In this document: positions 12,401 to 25,000 of the stretch, one piece after another | How positions within the stretch are numbered: position 1 is the first letter of the stretch | Layout: the number at the start of each line of letters is the position of its first letter | Assembly (NCBI GenBank): GCA_002897115.2 | Contig: BCIH01000015.1 | Coordinates: forward strand, 294,786 to 358,785 | Direction: 5' to 3' | From: Prototheca cutis | Lineage: Eukaryota; Chlorophyta; Trebouxiophyceae; Chlorellales; Chlorellaceae | DNA length: 64,000 nucleotides | Position numbers and translations under genes: made by a program | Notes under the pieces: model-generated | What the model was told of the DNA's origin: nothing | The model's database searches: none | The model's input: only the letters and a program-made list of their open reading frames with translations

Positions 12401-15400
12401 GTGGCCGACGATGGTGCCGTACCTCCGGCTTCAGGGCAGCTTCCCCCACCTGCCGCTGCGGTCAGAACGATCCATGTCAAGAAGGAGCACCGGAAGGTCG
12501 GCCGGGCCGCAACCCGCCCGCCGCCCATTCACGACGCCATCCAGCAGATGCACTGGAAGAAACGGGCACGCATGCGGCGCGTCCAGTCGGGGCAGGACCC
12601 AGAGCTCGGAGAGTTTGTTGATGCCCTGCTCGCAGCAGTTCCCAGAAGAAAGCGCGGCGTGCGCGGCCAGGGAAAGGCGGTTGCTGGCGTTGTCGGCAAT
12701 GGGACTGCCTCGCCGGCATGTGGTGTGCCTGATGTAGAGGCAGACAGCTCCCGAGGTATGCTAGCGCGATGGCTGTGGAGTGCTTTTTGCATGGGGGGCC
12801 CGGGTGGCAAGCATCGGGAAGCTTTCATCCGCTGCGATGATGCTATCCAGTGCATTGGGCAGCATGGCGGCGGGCAATGGTATCAGGCCGTCAAGGGCAC
12901 ACATGTCTGTGCTGAATGTCATCAACACATTGCAGAAATCGCATGTGCAAATAGTGCGGCAGCCGCCATCCCGTCCGGTATTCGACCGATCCTCGTGCAG
13001 GCTCCGTGTGTGCCCCCGACACCCCGCCCAAGCCGGGTCCGCTGCCGCTGCGTCTAAACCCCGAGGAGGAAAGCAGCATTGGGGATGTTCCAGGGTCGTC
13101 AGTTGAGGACCACAAATCTCCTCGGCAGTCGCAGGAAGCAGAGACAATGATGGCATCCGAGGCATTGGCAGCAGACGCGCCGCTGCCAACGTTGGAGGAG
13201 CCAATCACCAACCCCTCTGCCACGAAGATGACAACTGCCGCCGACACCTGTGACGCCCTCCTGCCCATTGCCCGAGCTCTGTTCGATGCCATCTCGCGCC
13301 AGCTGCCTGGCGGGGAGGCTGGTGGAGAGGATGACTCATCCCGTGCTGCTGCGAATGAGGCTGGCCATGAGTCATCCCACGCTGCGTCAAGCGGAGCCGG
13401 CGATGGATCACTGTGCAGTGAAGGCGAGAAGGAACGACCAGGCACGAGCAATGGAGTGGCATCTCGCTTTGGACAGAGCAGCAGCCCTTTTGATTTCCAG
13501 CCAAGTTCCTTGGCTCTATCGCTGCTGGGGCTTGACCCTGGATGCGGCCCTGCCGAGCGGCGGCAGCGGTACAGACAGCTGTCCCTGCGAGTGCACCCCG
13601 ACCGCTGCAGGCACCCCCAGGCCCCGGAGATCTTCTCTGCCCTGCAGCTTGCTGTCGCGGTGTTGCAAGAGGAAGAGACTGGGGACGAAGGCACTGATCC
13701 TGAAGACGGCATCGTCGGCGAAGGAGCCACGGATGGCACTGCGGCGATTGACCCGCAAGCTGAACAGTCGCAGTTTTCATGCGTGGCCGAGCTGTGTCAG
13801 GCAAACGAGGGCCTGTTAACTGGCATCCGAAATCCCGCCAGATTGATGCTGCATGCGGTGGAGCTGCCTTGGCAGGCGGCACCCCAGGCGCTGCAGGACA
13901 TCTGTCCCGTGGCGGCCCAGCGCGAACAGCACCGAGTCCTGTTCCTGCCTCTGCCCCAGAGCGCCGGTGCTGGCAGTGAGGCCCAGGACACGGACTTGGT
14001 CCAACAACAGCTTTCGAGCAATGAGGGCCTGAAAGCCTCACCTGGCATAAACCGGACCGCTTCTGATAGTGGCGCCGATGTGGGCATGGACTCCTCGGCC
14101 GCATTGAATCCCCTCCAGGACCCAACCACCTGCAGTCCCAGCCGGGGGAGCGGCGGCAGCGTGGAGGAAGGGGTGGTATTGTCCCGGGTGTTGCTAGGGG
14201 ATGAACAGTCGTCCTTGGACGAGGAGGGAGATGCAGAGACTCGTGGAGAAGCCTCATGTCTGGAGACTTCTGCCGGCACATCTGCTGGTACATCATCATC
14301 CAGCGGTTCCCTCTCGACGGGCACAACCCTTTGCAAAGGAGTGGTCTTCGTCCCCGCCCCTCTGGCACTGCTGGGCAGATTCCCACTCAACGGGACGTAC
14401 TTCCAAGTGAACGAAGTCTTTGCAGAGTTTGGGAGTACGCAGACTCCATTCGAGGTGCGACAGCTCGCATCTTGAAGCCTTGTGCGAGGATTTGGATAGG
14501 TGGTGCTGAGGCTAGCCATGCTCGTCGGGCATAGAAGAAGCGATTCAATGCACTATGGAATGCAATGGCACTTTCGGTGGTGCCTCCTCCAGAAATCTCG
14601 ACTGTGATTTCGTCTACCAAGGCCTCATGAGCAGCCCAGTTACACCCNNGTTCACATGCATCTCCCCATCTAACCAATCAGGTGGAGGCGACAGTCTTGG
14701 GGAACCAGCCCAGCAGGAGCATCTTCATTGGACATTCCATTCACCACATGGCAAAGGTAATGACCCTGGGAATTGCGGGCGATTGCTGGCAAACCTTCTT
14801 GTCGGCGGGGCTGATGCGGGGTGATGTGCAAAAAGGACTGTCCTGAACTGCTGCTTCGGGAAATGTGTGGAAGTGCAGCCAATGTGGATAACTTTCCTGT
14901 CCTATTCCACTGGCAAAGCTCGCTGGTGGCTGTAGATTACCATGGTAGATTTCATGCTTGATCATACCCGCATGCATGCATGTCTTTGATGCACTTGCAG
15001 GGCATGAGCTACGAGGAGGTCCGGTCAATGTTTGACCGGGGCCACGTCTGCTTCCGGGCCTGGAACTGCGAGACAGGTAGCCGCCTGTGTGATGACCATG
15101 TTGATTTTGCCGATAAGGGGCCTCGGCCCGTTCCCAGTGTCTGCCCTGTCCACTGCTCCCAGCCTCTCATCCCTAGCATACAATACAAACACCAGCCAGC
15201 CCCCGTTCCATACATGCTCACCATCCACCGACAACAGGTCACCCAGGAACACTGCCCGGCTGGCTGCTGACGCCGTCGGTCAACAAGACCAAGACCAAGT
15301 GGCGGAACAGCGCAGAGCGGGCCGCCGAACGTGAGGCAAAGCTGGCGGCACTGGTGGAAAAATATGGCGTCGAATCGGTCGCGGCGCTGCAACACCATGT

Positions 15401-15758
15401 GCACCAGCGCCTGCCGCGGCCGCCCAGGGAGCCCAAGCCCCGGCCGCCGCCACGGCTCAAGCCGGAGCGAGGGCCCAAGCTCCGGCGTACGCTATTCCCC
15501 ACCATCCGCGCCTCTCAAAAGTGCGGGCGCTGCGCGGCGTGCCTCAACCCGTCATGGAAAAAGGCCTGCTTCACCCGGCGGGCGGAGATGGAGGCCCAAT
15601 CAGTGGGAGGAGTACCACTGGCGCTGGGCGAGACATCAACACCCGTCGAGGCCGCCGAGTCTATGCCCAGACCAGTGACGCGGCCTGTGCCCACTTTAAA
15701 GCCCATGCCCCGCGTTCCCTCTGGCATGCAAGACGATGACGAGGAGTGGGTGCCGTAA
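9495..15758 (+). CDS. DEMETER/ROS1-like 5-methylcytosine DNA glycosylase with J-domain and half CXXC finger
   Basis: Thirteen exons, all in phase: 9495-9732, 9916-10044, 10175-10283, 10446-10659, 10831-11314, 11460-11553, 11684-11776, 11990-12047, 12224-12755, 13001-14454, 14682-14756, 15001-15076, 15238-15758; 1358 residues. A split HhH-GPD glycosylase core begins near residue 165 (GSVLDSVIGAFLTQNVADHL). It resumes with GLGRKSVAC (catalytic-type Lys396) and FPVDVNVGRIAAR (Asp414). The 4Fe-4S loop is Cys478-X6-Cys-X2-Cys-X5-Cys494. A J-domain with HPD at 849-851 follows. The DME C-terminal RRM-like fold starts at NGTYFQVNEVFAEFG, and a CX2CX2CX8C half CXXC finger is at 1281-1296. The family excises 5-methylcytosine to start base-excision demethylation in the nucleus. 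Introns 7 and 8 have GC donors. Confidence 0.92.
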
Positions 15759-16319
15759 GAAAGAACGAATCTATCTGGCTGACACTCCCCCTGGAAGGGA
15801 AGGTCATGTGGGTCCGTCAAGGGGTGCCTTTCTTGTCCCACCCCCTGAGTGATCTGTCCCACCTCCTCCCACCACATTGTTCATGACCAGCCTTTGCCCT
15901 GGTTTCTTTTGCATTCGTGCAGACAGATCTCTTTCAACGGGTCCCTTTCGGGGGCATCGGGCCCGGCCGAATGCACGCACCATTTCATCAACTCAACCAT
16001 TGGGTCGGCGGTCCCAAAGAAAGAAAGAAGATTCTTCACATGTCACACAATTTTGCAAGGGGGACCAAAAGGGCCCCTTAGGCACTAAGCTCAGCGCACC
16101 ATTCAAAAGATTTTTCATCAATGCACAGGGTACACAACAGGGAGTAACATCGAATTCAACAGTCATCACGACAGCAGCATGCTGCTCAATGGACACACAC
16201 ACACACACACACACGCGCGCAGGCCATCTGCCAGTCCAGTTGCGCAACCTGGAGTCCAAAAGAGCATCAGGTCTGTTCAGCTCAAAGACTTCATGCTTGA
16301 GGGTGCCGTGTACTTGATC
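15759..16319. other. convergent 3' interval with short CA repeat
   Basis: This lies between the DEMETER-like stop and the glycolate dehydrogenase copy B stop. It contains a short (CA)n tract near 16192-16215 running into CG alternation. No gene was seen. Confidence 0.5.
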
Positions 16320-19300
16320 TCACTGCGTGACTGGCTTCCGCTTGGTGGCCTCATCCACCAGGTACACCAGTCCTCGGAAATCAAAGCCCGCGGCATTGCT
16401 CAGCGCAACCTCGCAGGTGCGGCTGGTGGAGTAGCCGTCGGAGCAGCCGTTTGTCTTGATGTGCTGGAGGGAGGCCTGAGGCAGCTCCGGGAACCGCATG
16501 CCCCGGTCACCGGCCTGGCCGCAGCAAGGGATGTTGGAGTCCACCACCTCGTGCGAGCACAGGGAAGCCACCTGATTGCAGATTGGATTGGGGATGTGAG
16601 GGTTGCGGGGTGCTCAGGGAGGCTGAGCACTCACGCAGGACGACCCATGCAAGGGTTGCAAGTGCGTGTCCTTCCAAGAAGAAAGCAGCAGGGCCCTCGC
16701 CAGCCAACGACACACCACAGCACTGCTTGCCTTGGCAAAGTGGGAACTGATACCCATCTGCTTGGAAGAGCACGGGACGTGGATGGCCACCTGATCACGG
16801 ACCTTGGTCCACTCCAGCTTGTTTGCCAGGAAGGTGGAGATGAATTCCACAGGCTCGTAGAGTGCGAATCGCAGGCAGTCGCTGCTGAGGTTGACCTTGA
16901 CAGTTTGTGCGCAGGGGCTGGTGTCCATGACGATGGGGTACTTGCCGTTCTCGGAAGCCTCGACAAGAATGGCCTCCAACTCGTCACGCTTGCCCGCCGC
17001 CACCTGCTTGAAGCCGCGGGTGTCAAACATCATGCCGCAGCACGTGGCCGCAGTGCCTTCCGGGATGATGACCTCATAGCCACCCTTTTGGAAGATGGAC
17101 ATGAGCTTCTGGTGCACAGACTCTGCAGGTGCATGGTGGCGGGAGAACAGCTGGCGTGGGGTTGTCAGCCGATTGGATTGACAGATGCCAGGGGTGATTC
17201 CTGACTTTCCAGGGCCTGCAATCGACGGCAGTAGCCAGGTTGTCAAAGCCATCTTTCATGCCCAACAGATAACAACTTCCCCAGGGCCTTTTACCTTGCT
17301 GGTCATCCCCACGGGCAGGGCCCATGATGCGGGTCACGCACGTGGGCAGGTAGACCACCTTGCGGGGGATGCCGTTGTCCGCAAGGGGAACCGGCGGCAT
17401 CTCTGGGGAATAGTTCACGGGGGCCGACTCCTTGGGCATGTACTTGGTCCACGTGGGAACGAGATGACCGCTGGCCTTGTTCAAGAGGCCACTGATCTGC
17501 TCCAGAAAAGTCGGGCCCAGCACCGCATGGGCAATGTTCGCAATGCTGAGCACCTGCTTCATCACCCAAGCCGTCCCCTCAAAGTGCCGAGCAACATACT
17601 GCAGTGTAAGGATGGTGGTGGTGGTGGCGGCGGCAATCAGAAGAGGAAGGGGCCTTTGTGTTTGATGGAGCGCATGCGAGCGGCATCGCAGGGCAAAGCA
17701 CTGAGACACCTGTCCATTCCCTCTCCCCCATTCCACCGACGCCTCCCCCAGGCAAAAGCCCAAGCTCCCAGCCACCATCTCAAAGACCAACAGACCTGGG
17801 CCATCTTGTTGTATGAGGGGTGGACGTCCTGCATCTCGTGGGCCCGGAGCGACTTGATCAAATCGCCGGTGTTGATCTTCACGGGGCACTTTTCTTTGCA
17901 CATGCCGTCAGCCGCGCATGTGTCCTTGCCGTCATACTCGTAGATCTGCCTCATCTCCTCCAGCCGTTCTTTCTGGGCCTCCGTGATGCCCTCCAGGTTC
18001 TCCAGGCGGAAGATTTCCTTGGCCACCACAATGCGCTGCCGGGGCGAAATGGTCAGGTCGCGACTGGGGCAGTTGGACTCACAGAAACCACACTCGATGC
18101 AACGGTTGACCAGGGGGTCGATGGGGGGCGAGGGCTTGAGGTTCTTGATGTGACTGAGAGGGTCCTGTGCACGGTGGGGGGGGGGGGTTTGGGGGGGNGG
18201 GGGGTGTGAACAGCGAGATGAGCGGATTGCCCGCGGTCAAGACCGGCCAGAGAAAGTGCGGCGCCCTTTGAAATCACGGCAGTTGCTGCCGCAGAAAAGC
18301 ACACAGTAGCAGCGCTCAGTACAGCTGGCACCGATGCAACCTGTTCCGCCGGTTCACAGCCACAGCTCCCCGGCCCTGCCAACTCCAAGGCTACACATGA
18401 CGCACCTTGTTGAGGACGACACCAGGATTCAGGATGTCCCTGGGATCAAACAACTGCTTGAGCTCCCACATGATGCCAGTCGCCTTGGTGCCCCACTCCA
18501 TCTCTACAAACGGTGCCATGTTCCGACCGGTACCGTGCTCGCCCTTGAGTGAGCCGCCATGCTTGTTGGCCACAATATCGCAGAGCTCCCGCATCAGATC
18601 TGCAAACTTTTGAACCTCTTCAGGCGTGCGGAAGCCCTGCAACGGAGGGGATGTGGACGGGGCATGTTGCCACCCACATTGGTCCACTTCTTGGATGCGC
18701 TTCGTAACATAGGGTGTCGTCCATACCGCCGGGGCCCTCCCACACTCCTTNCCCCCAAACTCTCACCCCAACCATCCGCCGCCACCGCCACTCACCTGGG
18801 AAACCACCAAGTGAATGTTGCCTTCCAGGGCATGGCCAAAGATGTAGGCCTTGCCATATCCCAGCCTGTCAACAAGCTCAATGATGTCTGACGTCATCGC
18901 CGCCAGCCTGCTTGTGAACGAAGTTTTTTGTAGGTGGTGAGTGGGATTGGGTGTGTTGTTGTGGTGGTGGTGGTGGTGGTGGTGGTGGTGGTGGTGGTGG
19001 TGGTGGTGGGTGGGTGGGTGTGGGAGGGGGGGGGTTCATTATGGTGATTGGCAGGAAGGCACTATTTGCCCTTAGGCTGTCAACCTCCATCCCTCAAACA
19101 ATCGACCATGCTGACATCACACCCACTACCACCAATAAAAGGCCCCACAAGACAAGCCCACGCACCTCTCCACCGGGCACGCCACGTCCTCCAGGAGGAC
19201 CGAGGTACCATCCTCGCGGGCGCCGCCCACGAGGGGAAAGATGCCCTTGCGAGCGTCCCAGTACACCTGGTAACGTTTGGGGTCGAATTCAAAGGGGAAG

Positions 19301-21431
19301 TTGTCGATGCTGTGAGGGTGGCCGGGGACCGAACCCAGCGGGATCTCCGCCTTGACCAGCGCGCTTTGAACTTGAGAAATCACGGCCTCCAGGCCCTCGG
19401 GTGTCTGGGATCGGCACTCGATCAGCAGAGCCGTGGATTGATCGCCCAGATCCTTGATGTCTGGACAGAGCTTGACGAGCCGCGTATCCTTCCTCCACTC
19501 CTCCAGGCAGTTGCGGTCGAAAAACTCAACCGCGTTGACCTCGGTCTCGTGGCGCAGCACGGCAGCTGCTGTGCAGCTGGCCTCGATGGTGGGGAAGATG
19601 AGCAGGCACGATGCCTTGTTGGGCCACTCGGGGACCGTATTGTATGTCGCCTCGGAGACAAAGGCCAGGGTGCCCTCGGAACCCACCATGAGGTGCTTGA
19701 TCACCTCGATGGGGTCGTCAACACCAAAGTCCACCAGCGAATTCAGGGCGTAGCCCGTGGTGCACTTGATGGCAAATTTGCGGCGAATAAGCGCGCTCAG
19801 CTCCTCATCTCCCTGCACCCGTCGCACAATGTCTTGCAGCCTTGCTACCATGTCCGCGTGTGACTGTGCAGTGGTGTAGAGGTGGTGATGGTTGTGGTTG
19901 GATGCAAGCCGTGGGTTTGTTGAAATGGGACGAGGTTTAATGCATGCAGCATCGCCCCCCCTTCGGCCCCCTAAAAAAAGGCAGACAATTCTTGCATCAC
20001 ACCTCCAGGAATGCTGCCCGGCTGGCCGGGTCAGCGGTGTCCAGCACGGTGCCATCGGCAAACACGATGCGCAGGTCCTTGATGGTGTTGTACGTGTTTT
20101 GCGACACGCCGCAGCACATGCCCGAGGCATTGTTGGCAAGAATGCCGCCCACCATGGCACTGTCGATGGACGCCGGATCGGGACCCATCTTGTACTGGAT
20201 GGGATGCCTCCCTTTTTGTTGGAAGGCCGCCAGGATTTTGTTTACCTCCGAGCCAATCAGCCCGGGCTCCACCGAGATGGCCGACCCGTCATTCTGGTCA
20301 GGGTTGTGGGGGGGAGGGGGGGTAGACATGGGGGTTTCGCTTTGGTTAACAATCGTCATGGTCATGTAACAGGCTCCGGTTAACAATCCTCACGAGCATG
20401 CAGTGGAAGAAAAATACTCTCAGGATCTAAAAAAACCAATACAGGAATGCCAGGTACAACGTACGTGCACTTTGTAGCCCCGGAAATTCTTTCCGACATG
20501 ATTGACTTTGAGCAGAACGCTGTCGGTGATAGCCTGACCAGCAAGCGAGGTGCCAGCCGCTCGAAAGGTGACAGGAACCTGCATGCTGTTAGCAATCTGG
20601 AGGATGCGCTGCACCTCGTCCTCGTTGTGTACCTGCAAGAAAGCACGGCGTTGACATCAGTGGCACTGGGAAGGGTGATTCGCCACGTAGGCCACAAAAG
20701 CCTTGCACACGGGGCCTGCCCAGCTGCCTCTTCTCACAGGCCGCCGACAACAGCACAGTCCAGAACGCACCCCACCACATGTCCCCACCTTGATGACCAT
20801 CCTGGGGATGAGCCGGTAAAAGCTGGCATCGGTACCATAGGCAAATGTCCGAACAGGGTCGGTAAACTGCCGGCCCTTGGGAATGAACCCTGCGCATTAG
20901 GCTCCGGTATGGGAGGGGGGGGGGTTCAGAATTTTCAGCAATCGCTTTTTTTCCCCACGCAACAAAGGACGGACCACTGCAGCCAGCGGTCAGCTATGTG
21001 CATCCACGAGCAAACCTGGCAAACAGTGACAGCAGCGCCACCTCCGCCCACCCCATCCTTCTCTCACAGACAATCTCACCGCTGATCTGCGCTGCGAATT
21101 CCTTGTACCGACCATCATCCAGTCTCTTGCCGTCTATGTTCTCGTACACATGGGGCAGGGCCGCCTGGTCGCGCTCTCTGACGACAGAGGTGGCCCCGTA
21201 CGAGTCGGTAGCCAACACAGGGAGAGCCAGGTCCTCCTGGGCCAGCGCCGCCGCCATCGGCGCGGGCTTGGAGTCCTGTACATATCCATGGGTCGATTCG
21301 CGGTCTACACCCTTGCGCGAGGCCATCCCGAACGGCAGCACCCGACCGGATGCCAGCGCGAACCAGGGGTTGTCCAGGGCAGGCCGGCCGGTCCCATGCT
21401 GCCGCAGCAGGCGCGCTGCCCCTCTCCTCAT
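16320..21431 (-). CDS. GYD1: glycolate/D-lactate dehydrogenase, tandem copy B
   Basis: Eleven minus-strand exons: 21080-21431, 20789-20889, 20465-20632, 20003-20293, 19166-19863, 18796-18907, 18406-18636, 17796-18164, 17295-17598, 16731-17122, 16320-16571; 1089 residues. An Arg-rich N-terminus (MRRGAARLLRQHGTG) suggests mitochondrial import. The FAD-linked oxidase half carries VEPGLIGSEVNKIL, MVGGILANNASGMCCGVSQN, the catalytic-type GEHGTG and NMAPFVEMEWG. The C-terminal GlcF-like half has CIECGFCESNCP and CKEKCP Fe-S motifs and two CCG domains (CCGMMFDTRG and CCGQAGDRG). This GlcD-GlcF fusion is the chlorophyte glycolate dehydrogenase type, which oxidises glycolate, and usually D-lactate, for photorespiration. 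Exon 5 merges four exons of copy A, and one intron (18165-18405) is absent from A. The intron before the last exon uses a GC donor. Confidence 0.88.
16340..18118 (-). repeat. homogenised 3' block, copy B
   Basis: By eye this block matches 22064-23842 base for base at a constant offset of 5724, including three introns, except for the patch 17382-17430. It spans from the last codons to within the Fe-S exon. The flanks differ immediately on both sides. This points to recent gene conversion or segmental duplication. Confidence 0.9.
18961..19009. repeat. (GTG)n microsatellite
   Basis: A perfect trinucleotide repeat lies inside an intron of glycolate dehydrogenase copy B and is absent from the matching intron of copy A. 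Confidence 0.95.
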
Positions 21432-22034
21432 CGCCACACAAAGCATGTAATGGAAAATAAACGCAAACAGCGTCCGCTGGCGCCAACCCAAAGTGTTTTC
21501 ACCGGTCGAGCCATCCGGGTTGCAGTGGGGGGTGCGCGCAGACAGGTGAGCCCTGCTTAACCTTTCGCGTGCATCACGGAGCTGCTGGTCCCAAACGGTA
21601 GCCACTTTTTGGGGCCCTCCCGCGTCCCAAACCCCTACTTGCTCAGGCATCCTTTTTCCGATATCTCCTTCACATCCGCAACTGTTCTTCACAACACACG
21701 CAACTGAGCCATAGCCATCAATGCAGCCTGCTGCCAGGGGTGGGGGCGGGGATGGATGGGGGAGAAAACCCTGGTGCGGCGGCTTCCTCACCGCCGAGCG
21801 AATAGGGCTCAGAGCGGGGTTGAGGATTATTCCACAGGAAAAAAACTGTGTCAATTCTTCAATCCAGCCACAAAAGAAATGCAGAGAGCCATCTGCAAAA
21901 TTGTATACATTACGCAGATCCCCACATCCTTCCGGAAGCCGCCTGGCAGCTGATGCCACGCCTGCCGGCCCAACAGATCGATCGGCAGGGTGCATTCAGC
22001 GCAGCGACCGGCCATCAAAATTGTACACCTGGTT
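21432..22034. promoter_or_regulatory. interval between tandem glycolate dehydrogenase genes
   Basis: It holds the 3' flank of copy A and the 5' flank and promoter of copy B. The copy B frame stays open upstream of the chosen ATG, so a longer N-terminus is possible. No other gene was seen. Confidence 0.45.
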
Positions 22035-25000
22035 TTAGCCGTTTGTTCTATTGGCCTGCTTGGGCTTGGTGGCCTCATCCACCAGGTACACCAGTCCTCG
22101 GAAATCAAAGCCCGCGGCATTGCTCAGCGCAACCTCGCAGGTGCGGCTGGTGGAGTAGCCGTCGGAGCAGCCGTTTGTCTTGATGTGCTGGAGGGAGGCC
22201 TGAGGCAGCTCCGGGAACCGCATGCCCCGGTCACCGGCCTGGCCGCAGCAAGGGATGTTGGAGTCCACCACCTCGTGCGAGCACAGGGAAGCCACCTGAT
22301 TGCAGATTGGATTGGGGATGTGAGGGTTGCGGGGTGCTCAGGGAGGCTGAGCACTCACGCAGGACGACCCATGCAAGGGTTGCAAGTGCGTGTCCTTCCA
22401 AGAAGAAAGCAGCAGGGCCCTCGCCAGCCAACGACACACCACAGCACTGCTTGCCTTGGCAAAGTGGGAACTGATACCCATCTGCTTGGAAGAGCACGGG
22501 ACGTGGATGGCCACCTGATCACGGACCTTGGTCCACTCCAGCTTGTTTGCCAGGAAGGTGGAGATGAATTCCACAGGCTCGTAGAGTGCGAATCGCAGGC
22601 AGTCGCTGCTGAGGTTGACCTTGACAGTTTGTGCGCAGGGGCTGGTGTCCATGACGATGGGGTACTTGCCGTTCTCGGAAGCCTCGACAAGAATGGCCTC
22701 CAACTCGTCACGCTTGCCCGCCGCCACCTGCTTGAAGCCGCGGGTGTCAAACATCATGCCGCAGCACGTGGCCGCAGTGCCTTCCGGGATGATGACCTCA
22801 TAGCCACCCTTTTGGAAGATGGACATGAGCTTCTGGTGCACAGACTCTGCAGGTGCATGGTGGCGGGAGAACAGCTGGCGTGGGGTTGTCAGCCGATTGG
22901 ATTGACAGATGCCAGGGGTGATTCCTGACTTTCCAGGGCCTGCAATCGACGGCAGTAGCCAGGTTGTCAAAGCCATCTTTCATGCCCAACAGATAACAAC
23001 TTCCCCAGGGCCTTTTACCTTGCTGGTCATCCCCACGGGCAGGGCCCATGATGCGGGTCACGCACGTGGGCAGGTAGACCACCTTGCGGGGGATGCCGTT
23101 GTCCGAGATGGGGAACTCTGGGGCAGGAAGCGAGGAGCCCACTGGCGCAGCCCGCTTGGGCATGTACTTGGTCCACGTGGGAACGAGATGACCGCTGGCC
23201 TTGTTCAAGAGGCCACTGATCTGCTCCAGAAAAGTCGGGCCCAGCACCGCATGGGCAATGTTCGCAATGCTGAGCACCTGCTTCATCACCCAAGCCGTCC
23301 CCTCAAAGTGCCGAGCAACATACTGCAGTGTAAGGATGGTGGTGGTGGTGGCGGCGGCAATCAGAAGAGGAAGGGGCCTTTGTGTTTGATGGAGCGCATG
23401 CGAGCGGCATCGCAGGGCAAAGCACTGAGACACCTGTCCATTCCCTCTCCCCCATTCCACCGACGCCTCCCCCAGGCAAAAGCCCAAGCTCCCAGCCACC
23501 ATCTCAAAGACCAACAGACCTGGGCCATCTTGTTGTATGAGGGGTGGACGTCCTGCATCTCGTGGGCCCGGAGCGACTTGATCAAATCGCCGGTGTTGAT
23601 CTTCACGGGGCACTTTTCTTTGCACATGCCGTCAGCCGCGCATGTGTCCTTGCCGTCATACTCGTAGATCTGCCTCATCTCCTCCAGCCGTTCTTTCTGG
23701 GCCTCCGTGATGCCCTCCAGGTTCTCCAGGCGGAAGATTTCCTTGGCCACCACAATGCGCTGCCGGGGCGAAATGGTCAGGTCGCGACTGGGGCAGTTGG
23801 ACTCACAGAAACCACACTCGATGCAACGGTTGACCAGGGGGTTGATGGGGGGAGAGGGCTTGAGGTTCTTAACATGCGCATAGGGGTCCCTGTTGAGGAT
23901 GACTCCCGGGTTTAAGACAAAGTCTGGGTCAAACAGCTGCTTGAGCTCCCACATGATGTCGGTGGCCTTGGTGCCCCACTCCATTTCCACAAACGGCGCC
24001 ATGTTGCGCCCCGTGCTGTGTTCGCCCTTGAGCGAGCCGCCGTGCTTGTTGGCCACGATGTGGCACATCTCGTCCACCACATCCGAAAAACGCTGTACCT
24101 CCTCCGGCGTCCGGAAACCCTGCAGGCATTTGGGTTGCAGTGAGTGAGGAGGGGCCAGCGGCGAGGGAACATTTTTGGGCCCACAGTCTTCAGCACACCC
24201 GGCACCACATGTCTGTCCAGGCCCTTGCCCGCAAGCCCACAACCACACCCACCACCACCATCCAAACACACCTGAGAAAACACCAGGTGCAGGTTGCCCT
24301 CCAGTGCATGCCCAAAGATGTAGGCATCCTCGTAACCCCACTTTTCAAACATGTCAATGAGGTCTCGTGTCATCGCCGCCAGGCTGCAGTGAGGAGAATG
24401 TGGGAGGGGGGTGAGCTGGGGGGGGGGCATAGGTTTCTGCACTCATTTCTCCGGGGAGCCCCCCCTTTTTTGAAACAAAGGAAGGCTCACTTTTCAATGG
24501 GGCAGGCCACATCCTCGAGCAGCATGGTCGTGCCTGGCTCGCGGGCGCCGCCCACGATGGGAATCAGCCCTTTCCGCACATCCCAGTACACATTATAGTC
24601 GTTGGGGTCCCGCCAGAACTCAAAGTCCTGCGTTGTTTGTGGTGGGTAGTTGGTGGCAGACCCACGGTGTCAGCTGCACTGGTTACGTTCACGCCCATCA
24701 CCATGCAACCACACGCGGCCCGACCCACCCACCGTGATGTCCATGGGTTCGGATGCTTTGGCGCCGAAAGGCAGTGCGGCCCGGCGCAGCGATCCCTGGA
24801 TCTCCCGGATGCGGGCCGCCAGGTCCTCGGCCGTTCGACCCCGGCACTCCAGCAGCAGCGCTGCCGCATCCGGGTCCGCGCCTGCAGCAACAGAGTGGGT
24901 GCATCGCAGCATGACTTTGCGCGTGCAGCGTCTCAACTGCAACAGCGAACATACCGCCGTCTCCACAGACCCCCAAAGGGAAAAATCCCCCTTTCAAAAT

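Noticed and set aside
16179..17204. Plus-strand ORF of 341 codons, repeated at 21990-22928
   Set aside because: It is antisense to the Fe-S half of both dehydrogenase copies. It repeats only because the block itself is duplicated.
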